Origin: Quercus robur
Taxonomy: Eukaryota > Streptophyta > Magnoliopsida > Fagales > Fagaceae
Reading direction: 5' to 3'
Length of the DNA: 64,000 nucleotides
NCBI RefSeq assembly: GCF_932294415.1
Contig: NC_065539.1
Coordinates: forward strand, 49,185,501 to 49,249,500
The stretch's first letter is position 1, and each line of letters begins with the position of its first letter. This document shows, piece by piece, positions 56,585-64,000 of the stretch. The position numbers and the translations under genes were made by a program. The notes below the pieces were generated by a model. It was given only the letters and a program-made list of their open reading frames with translations, made no database searches and was not told where the DNA came from.

Positions 56585-59059
56585 CACAGAAGAAATTGAG
56601 ATGGGTGAAGCAGTCTTACAAGTACTTATAGATTTCACTGTTTTTTTTTTTTTATTATTTAATTCATTCGATAGTTTTGGGATGGAGGGTTTGAACCTTA
56701 GATGTTTCCGTTAACAACATTAGAATATGTCAAGTTTGAAAAACAAGGTTTCTATCTGATTGTTGTGTAGCAAAAAAACAAAAAGAAACAAAACAAAGGA
56801 GGCTTTGTTCCAAAGAGGAGGACAGAGGGCTAACTAGGAGGGGGTGTTAGGTTTCTTTCTGGCTTTGGTGTTCTTACATGGGCTCATGTAAATGAAGTTA
56901 GTCCTTCGATGGCATAGAGAAGGGAGGATAGTTTCGATGTTCAATTTTCATTCATACTTTTTTGTTTTTTGTTTTCAACGCTAGGTTTGAGTGGTGGTGT
57001 TTCGGATATTGTAAACCATGATGAAGAATTGACAAAATGGTTACTTATGTAACAATTTTACAGCTAGAATACAAACACAAACACAAACAAAGATTGTTCT
57101 TGAAAAGAGCTTCCTGGATCAGAAACGAACTTCTAACGGATCCTATTAATTTTATGACTTTGGGATTATAAAAATAGTAAAAAGGCTAATTTGGTTTCAA
57201 TTTTTTTTTTTGAAAATGGACATAAGTCCAGACTTCATTATGATTGGTACATAAGAACTTTTAGACAACAGTGGCTTTGACATGGAGAAGCTTGATTGTT
57301 TCTTTAGGACATAACTCTTGCACTTGCATATAATATTCAAGCTTTACAACTCAGGCTTTATATCTTTGCTTATGTTGCAGGATAAATATTAAGAATAATA
57401 ATTCCTTAAGTGTTATATATAAAATTGATTAAATTTAATAATGTGATTATATTCGCCAATAAACCACACAATTGAATTTAATTGTCCACATCTTATGTTG
57501 TATTGATTAACACAACCACATGATTTCATTTAACTGGTGAACCTAAGAAATTGTACTTACCAAACCTGCTACTTGGAACAATGTTCAATTTATTAAGCAT
57601 TAAATGATTTGCAAGCCACTCAAGAAGCGTGCACCAGCAAGTATTTAGCCTATAAAAGAGTGGGATTTCCACGCACCAGGCCCTTTAATTGAGCTCCCAC
57701 CATCATCACCACCACTGCACAAAGTTTCACTATTGATTGACTAACACAGTTTTACTACTTGAGTAATACAATTTCAAGGGAACAAATGAAATGCGACCTC
57801 TATCATATATTGCAGAAACCATGCTGTGAACCAAACTCAGCAAACCAACCAACTCCAGGGAATTACAGTGTTGGTAAAAGTGCAAAGCACCAAAGCTCCG
57901 GCGCTTCTCGCCTCTAAAGCTAGGTGTATTTAAAGAAGCACACTCTAGGCATGCTTTTTTTGTACTTTCTTATTTTTCAAAAAAATAAACCAAAACTTAA
58001 TTGTAGCCATAGTATCTTAACACTATTGATATAAATCATTAATTTGGTATATAAAATTCAATGTTATGGTGGGCTACTACATAAGACCAATTTGGGACCG
58101 CAATCACTCCATACTTCACCATTGATCTTATATTGGCTAATTCTTATAAATTTATACTTATTAAGTGATTAAATTATTAACTCAGATAATGTAATTAGTC
58201 ATTGCTCATTATAGTTACCTAAGATTTAAGAAAGGATATTGAAAAGAGCACTCATATTTAGCTTATCCAACAAATTAAAATGACTTGACTTGCAATATTT
58301 GTGGTAAAATTGCAAAATGATGGGCTTCTATAACTTTCATTTGAATTACAAAAATTATTTTATGTCAATTTACATGATTATTTGATTACTTGATTGTTGT
58401 ATTGTCCATTAATAATTATTTTCAAATTTATCAAACTATTTTTCTTTTTTTTAAATGTGTGCTTCACACCAACCTGGTGCGCACTTGTGCTTTGTGCCTA
58501 GGCTCCAAGAGGCATTTTCGCTTAACTGTGCCCAGCACTTTACCAACACTAAGGAGTTAATAATAGATTTCAAGTTGTATGAGTTCAAGCCATTGAATTT
58601 TACTTAAATATCAATTACATTTTTGCATTCACCCAAAACAGTATATCGAGCATAAAAATTAACAACACACGTCTATCAATACAATAAACAAACAAATAGA
58701 AGGAAGCTCATGTCAGCTTGTCTAAGTAGATTGCCCTATGTTACCACAGTTAATATCTTCAACTCATCGTGTCTCAATCCCAACATAAAACAAGGCTATT
58801 ACTAAAATGTCTGAAATTCATCCATTTCATAACAAATCAGACCAAAATCTTGACCTGTCCATCATGTTTAACTCTTCTCTCTCAATTCATCTCTAAAAAC
58901 AATGATTGAGGCTCGTTAAGCTTCAGAATGCAGCCATCAATGGACGGACATGGCAAACTAGTCTCTTGCTCAGCTCACACGAGACTTTAAAATACAAGAT
59001 CAGGCTATAGTTGATTAGAAAATGAAAACATCTTACATTTCTGAGTTGCCATCTTTTAA
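56585..59059. other. Intergenic region between convergent GATL and AP5M genes
   Basis: The first few hundred bp are the likely GATL 3' UTR. A MITE occupies 57867-58550. The remainder is AT-rich without coding signal, and its right end (about 58650-59059) is probably the AP5M 3' UTR. Confidence 0.45.
57867..58550. mobile_element. MITE with AGTGTTGGTAAA(A)GTGC ends
   Basis: The left end is AGTGTTGGTAAAAGTGC and the right-end complement is AGTGTTGGTAAAGTGC. Beyond these, both ends carry related GC-richer segments (GCAAAGCACCAAAGC, and GCACAAAGCACAAG on the complement). The 684-bp body has no ORF. No clean target duplication is seen. Confidence 0.6.
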
Positions 59060-62000
59060 CTATACTTTCTCTGCTGCAGCAGATGGGCACTTACCCAATG
59101 TGTTCCACAAAATATAATCCCCAGAAGTAACCTATTTACAAACAAATAAATGAGTGAAAATGACAGAAATACATATAACATAATCAAATTGCAAAATTAG
59201 ACAATGTCTTGCAGTTGGCATTAGCAACAAGAAACAGGGCTGGAGGAATTCATTCCAATGTTTTGGATATTTTGTAAAGAGAATTAAAACAATGCACGAT
59301 CTACCATATGAATATGCACAAGTTGAACAACAAAACCAAAAAACTGAAGGGGAGAGAGGCAAATCAAAGCTGCTATCCACAACCATAAAATTTAGAACAC
59401 CATCCATGACATGACCAATAATAACAAACTAATAAACCACCTTTGGATGAATGTTTATGCAAATAGCTTTTAATGCAACCAAAGTTGACAAGTGACTTCG
59501 GATGCAAAAATGAAAAGAGTTTGGCTAATTCATTTAGGACTTAAGTTCAATTATTTAATTTGATGAGAACCATTTAGGAACTTTTCTAAGTATACAAGCA
59601 GTTCAGTGACTCAGTGGTCTGTATCAAGGAGAGTATTGTAGAATCATATTTTATGCATGTCAAAACAAGGTCCTGAGTAAATCAAGTATAACATTTCATC
59701 AAACTTCAATGCCAAGTAAAGTGGAGAACAAATCTTCAGAAAATATTATGAGTAAATGTGGATGTCTGTGTAAGCAGGAGCTGTTACAAGGAAATTTAAG
59801 TTATACTGAAAAATAAATTTTCTGATTTGGATATTTCTCTCTTTTTTAACTCTTCAGACTTTAAGCGGCACAGCTCACTAACTCAATGCAACCTTGCTGA
59901 AAGTCAGAGAAAATAAGATCTGCTACTTTGGCCACATAACCAAGTTAATTCAGTTCACCAGTACTTTTAGCTGCTAGATGTTCTATTTAAGCTACATCCC
60001 CAATATTTTTTGGAGCAATGTAATGGGAAATCAAGAACATCTTCATAATTACAATATGACAGCTCTAATTGTATAAAAAAAACTCCAGCAAGCTTACTTA
60101 AATTATTAACCCAAAAAAATAAAATGTCCTGTCAAGCTTTAAAAGAGCACAGACAATTACTTTAAAGAGTCTGAAGAAAACACCCACCTGAGTTGAAAAT
60201 TCCGCAGGTGCTTTAACAGCTGGATAGATGCTTACCTGCATACAGCACAAACAATTATGAGAAAGGCAGAAGGGGAAAAAAGAAGCCTCCTAATATGCTA
60301 AGTAGAACCTCTTAAATATAAATACATTGACAAGAAAGGGGAATTTTTTTTGAGAGAGGTGGAAGATTAAATAGAGTTTAGAACACAAAATCGAAAGCAC
60401 ATTGAAAGCTAGTCATACATATTTAATAAATTAAAGAGAATGCATGTAAATACTTATACATAGCATTGAGGGAATGTGTGGAATCAAGTGCAGTAAAGAC
60501 TTCTTTTGAGTTAAAAAGCTTCCACAATATTCACACAGTGATAATTGACACCCTCTTTTGATAAAATAGAAGTCACTACAGACAAAGAATGACATATTTT
60601 ATGTAAGGCAACCACATATTCAATAGAAAAGCTTCATCAATGGCAAACCAGACATAGAATGTTTGCTTTTTTTTTTGGGTGGGTTACCTCAACAGGAACA
60701 ATACCAAACGCAGAAAGTAGCGTTGAAAAAATGCATTGAAAAGACTTCTATAGAATTTAAACAGAAAATCCAGGATGTTCTGATTCTCTTGTATTAGCAA
60801 AGAAAAAGGTATATGATATGGCAAAGTGAGTTTGAAAAATATAATTCAATCTGAAAATCCAGGACGCCCTGGTTTCTGTTGTAACAGCACAGGCAAGCTC
60901 TGAATATATGATATAGCAAAGGGCTTTCACCTTTCAGGTGATTTTTTTTTTTTTTTTTCTTTTTTTTGGGGGGGGGGGGGGGGGGGGTAGAGAGAGAGAG
61001 AGAGAAGAGATGAAGAAAGAAGAAGATAAATTAGAAGAACCCCAGAAGAGGAGAATAAGAGGAACCACAAACTTACTGATTTAGGATCAACTGACATCCC
61101 AGACAATGATGCCCCAGCAATCTTGAAAGATACCTGTAATCATGCATCAGCACATGCCCATTCAGGATGAAGCCAAAACTTCAGTGTGTCAAAGGACGTA
61201 CTAAACTCAACACAAAGTATAGATCTATACCATCAACCTAATTAAATGCTTCAGCAATCTTATGTATACATTTTATTTCCACATGATAAGCATGAACAAG
61301 GACCACACACATACTACAACAGGAAAATAAAAAAAAAAACAAAAAGAAGAAGAAAACATAGATCCAAATGCAGTTTTGAATAATCAAAACCACATGATTA
61401 AGGAAGTCATAAAGATCAGATGATTTTGTGGGGGGAAAAAAGAACACAAAAAAACAGGAGTCGTTACTAAGGCAGCAACAATAAAATAGAAGAATTATAA
61501 CTCCCATTTTTGGACAATTAGAACATGAGCCAAATTTCCAATAGCTTATACAAAGTATGGTAACACATATGGCATCAAAGAATCCAAAAGAGTGATAATA
61601 GAACGATAATTTCACTTTAGTATACCAAAAATGTTTTAAGCAAGATAGCCCCAGAGAAATATATTTCACAGGAAAGGACAAGTTTTTTTGGAGTTAATGC
61701 AGCTATATATGGGAGACTTGAAAATTATGATGGTAGCAGCAATATCTTTTCCAAATGGAATGAATGTGTTTCTGTGATTTGATTAAACACATTGAAGAAT
61801 GACAGTGGAATTGCCTAGGAATAAATGTAACTTTACATTACCATATTTATAAACAAAGGACACAAAGCAAAGTTCCATATGTTCATAAGATATTTATCTG
61901 TGCATTAACAATATCTCCAACTAAAAGCTAGAAGAAAGAGAAGCACATACTTTAGCATAATTGTATGCCTGCCAGCAAAATGGCTCCTCTAGATCAACTG

Positions 62001-64000
62001 GGGGAAGATCATTGATCATTTTCTCCATTATGAATTCCTCCATGTTTACCATATTATTAGAATTCTCTGTCTCAACATCACTATCTTCATCAGCTATGCT
62101 TCCCAAAAATGACCTAGAGGAAGGTAATCTTTGGGTTTGCCATGGTGCAAAATTAACAGTTCCAGGGAAGGTTGCCTCAATACTTTTCCCAGAAAGGCCA
62201 CGACCACCAGATACAATTTTCCATTCAACAGAGTGCTCTGTAGTTGACACTGTTCCAATTGAAGGAGTCCCATCAAAGGACACAACCCTTCTTCTAGAAA
62301 AAGGCATACTCACAGTACAGAACTCCATCGTAAGAGGAGACTTATAACCTTCCATAAGGCGTAACTTGAACAAAAACGCACCTTTATCCTCAGAGACCAT
62401 TGACAATTGGTAAAATCCCTTAATGGGAGGTCCATGGCCACAACTAGCCTGATAACGTAGTAAAATAAAATTACCCAAAGGAGGTGAAAACATCACAGCC
62501 TGCTTATCCGCACCATGTTCAGACACTTGAGCACAAGGATGAAATGATAAGACCTCGACATGAGCTGCGTTCAACCCTGTTAAGGGGAATGAGACATCAG
62601 GCAATCCTTCTAATTCTGCTCGACAGTTTATTTGACCAGAAACTGATATATTATCCGGAATCTCATCTCGATCGTACATGGCAGCATGAACAGTCTCATG
62701 AATTGTGAATAGCATTCTCTGCTTTCCTTTGTAAAGATATGGCTTCCATGCTGGTTGCTTAAGATCAGCTGGAGGCAGATCTAATGAAGAAAAGCCATTA
62801 ACCTTGATAGCAGATATATTGGAATAGCTAAGGTCCAAAGGTGTACCTATTTATAAGATAAAGGACATAAGAAATTAACCTGAATTAGGTAAACACAAGT
62901 TGACACACAGAAAATTATAACTAAGAAATCTGAGGTGAGAAATACCATAATAAAGAGTACCAACCAAAGGGCATTGAACTACTTATGAAAGTTCGAAGGG
63001 CATCTTTATCCAAAGGCCTTGAACCAATCTTTGGTGCATCCACTGCAACAGCTCCTGTTACAGCAGTACTTGAAGGGATGGAAGATGCAACTGGTGCGGC
63101 CACAGGTTTTGCCCGAGAGGAGATGCCAGATATCCCTATACTGCCAGTTAGTGAATCCAACAAACCTCCTACAGATGGAGATGCACTTACAAGCACCTCA
63201 GGTTCTACCACATCACCAGCAACTATGTCACCAATAGCATGTGCAACCATGAATGCCCTGTAAAATTAGAAACAAGAAACTGCTTATATACCACTTAGTT
63301 TGGTAAAAGCCAAGCATACCAAATTTGGGCTGCACCCCCTTTGGACTGTTTCTGCAAATCATTTACCCTTAAAAAAAATTGGTAAAAGCCAAGCATACCA
63401 GATTAATTTCAGAAAAAATATTCAAAACCATACACTCTCATGAGTAAACCCAAATTTTATAGGACATGTTTTCATAATTGAAAACGAAAAACAACAGATT
63501 TAGTGAAAGAAGAACCTAGAAGTGATAAAACAGAAGCTGAACGACCTCTCGTATGCACTCATTTCACCACGCATTCTAATGCTGCTTCACAAGTTAAACT
63601 CAAGAAGACCACGAATGGGAGGACTTTCCCAATAAATTCAAAATCAGTTTGAAGCTGAGGAGAATTAGCAAAAATATAATGTGAACTTCAAAATATTCGG
63701 GATGGGAGAATTGCAAGAGATTTTCTTCTAGTATGATATATTTTCCTGAACAACAATGCAAGTAACTTACCATACCCTGTGATGGACGGAAGATCAAGTA
63801 GGAGGGAAGATAAACTTTCATCTGCTCCAATGGCATTTCCACAATCAGATCTTTGACATAACCTTGCATATGCCTTCACATGCCTAGGCTCGACTAAAGG
63901 CAATACAAGAATGCAATAATTACCCTTTATGTGCAATATTAAAGGCCACAGCAGATTATTATCTCCTTCCTCTTCCTTGTTTATGTAAAGGCCTATAATG
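59060..64000 (-). CDS. AP5M: AP-5 adaptor complex subunit mu, 5' partial
   Basis: This is the medium (cargo-binding) subunit of the AP-5 adaptor complex, which acts in late-endosomal sorting. Six exons are visible on the minus strand: 64000-63776 (open at the window edge), 63257-62965, 62846-61951, 61133-61077, 60235-60188 and 59131-59060. They join in phase to 529 codons and a TAG. The N-terminal longin-like part shows LVEPRHVKAYARL. A Ser/Ala/Val-rich linker (IGISGISSRAKPVAAP) follows, then the mu-homology domain with KPYLYKGKQRMLFTIHETV, GQINCRAELEGLPDVSFPL, PPLGNFILLRYQASCG and STTEHSVEWKI, ending VTSGDYILWNTLGKCPSA. Roughly 80-90 N-terminal residues lie right of the window, judged from the Arabidopsis protein (At2g20790, about 613 aa by memory). 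The first two small terminal-domain exons (57 and 48 nt) are correctly in frame. The gene appears intact. Confidence 0.93.
60942..61010. repeat. T-run, G-run and (GA)n tract in an AP5M intron
   Basis: About 25 T (one C interruption) are followed by about 20 G and a GA-rich tract. It lies in the intron between exons 61077-61133 and 60188-60235. Confidence 0.9.

Noticed and set aside
61238-61681. 147-aa minus-strand ORF
   Set aside because: It lies entirely in an AP5M intron, is rich in Phe/Cys from T-runs and has no domain.

Overview
This is a stretch of a plant nuclear genome, most likely a woody eudicot. It is AT-rich, has GT-AG introns, homopolymer runs and many nested transposons, and its genes resemble single-copy Arabidopsis genes. 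No species can be named from the sequence alone.

Layout. (1) Positions 186-6796 (+) hold the 3' eleven exons of a SAC3B-type TREX-2 mRNA-export scaffold; its 5' exons lie left of the window. (2) Positions 8922-13056 (-) hold a PP2C phosphatase of the 'PP2C 35' type, tail-to-tail with SAC3B. (3) Positions 14.1-24.8 kb are intergenic and carry decayed LINE fragments and small DNA transposons. (4) Positions 24889-25932 (-) hold an intact, intronless SAMDC4/BUD2-like S-adenosylmethionine decarboxylase. (5) Positions 26.1-37.5 kb are gene-poor, with several MITEs, a 420-bp tandem duplication and a 51-bp coding-type minisatellite. (6) Positions 37476-52164 are a hAT-type DNA transposon with a perfect 8-bp target duplication. 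It carries host-gene fragments, including an eL37 ribosomal-protein remnant, and is split by a complete, very young 10.9-kb Ty3/Gypsy Tat-lineage LTR retrotransposon (40664-51537). (7) Positions 53342-54168 are a second, smaller hAT-like element with an 8-bp target duplication. (8) Positions 55532-56584 (+) hold an intact intronless GATL (GT8) gene. (9) Positions 59060-64000 (-) hold the last six exons of the AP-5 adaptor mu subunit; its 5' end lies right of the window.

The most unusual object is the retrotransposon. It has gag (with protease), then an in-frame UAG followed by CAA UCA (a TMV-type readthrough context), then a pol with two RNase H domains. After pol comes a nine-copy 81-bp tandem array. 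On the opposite strand lies a three-coding-exon gene whose exons join in frame to 738 codons. The two LTRs differ by one substitution and one homopolymer base.

The host genes belong to separate pathways (mRNA export, phosphatase signalling, polyamine synthesis, cell-wall glycosylation, endosomal sorting) and do not form a functional cluster. From memory, GATL4, PP2C 35 and SAC3B are At3g06260, At3g06270 and At3g06290. The window therefore looks like a conserved ancestral gene block that transposons have stretched to more than 40 kb.
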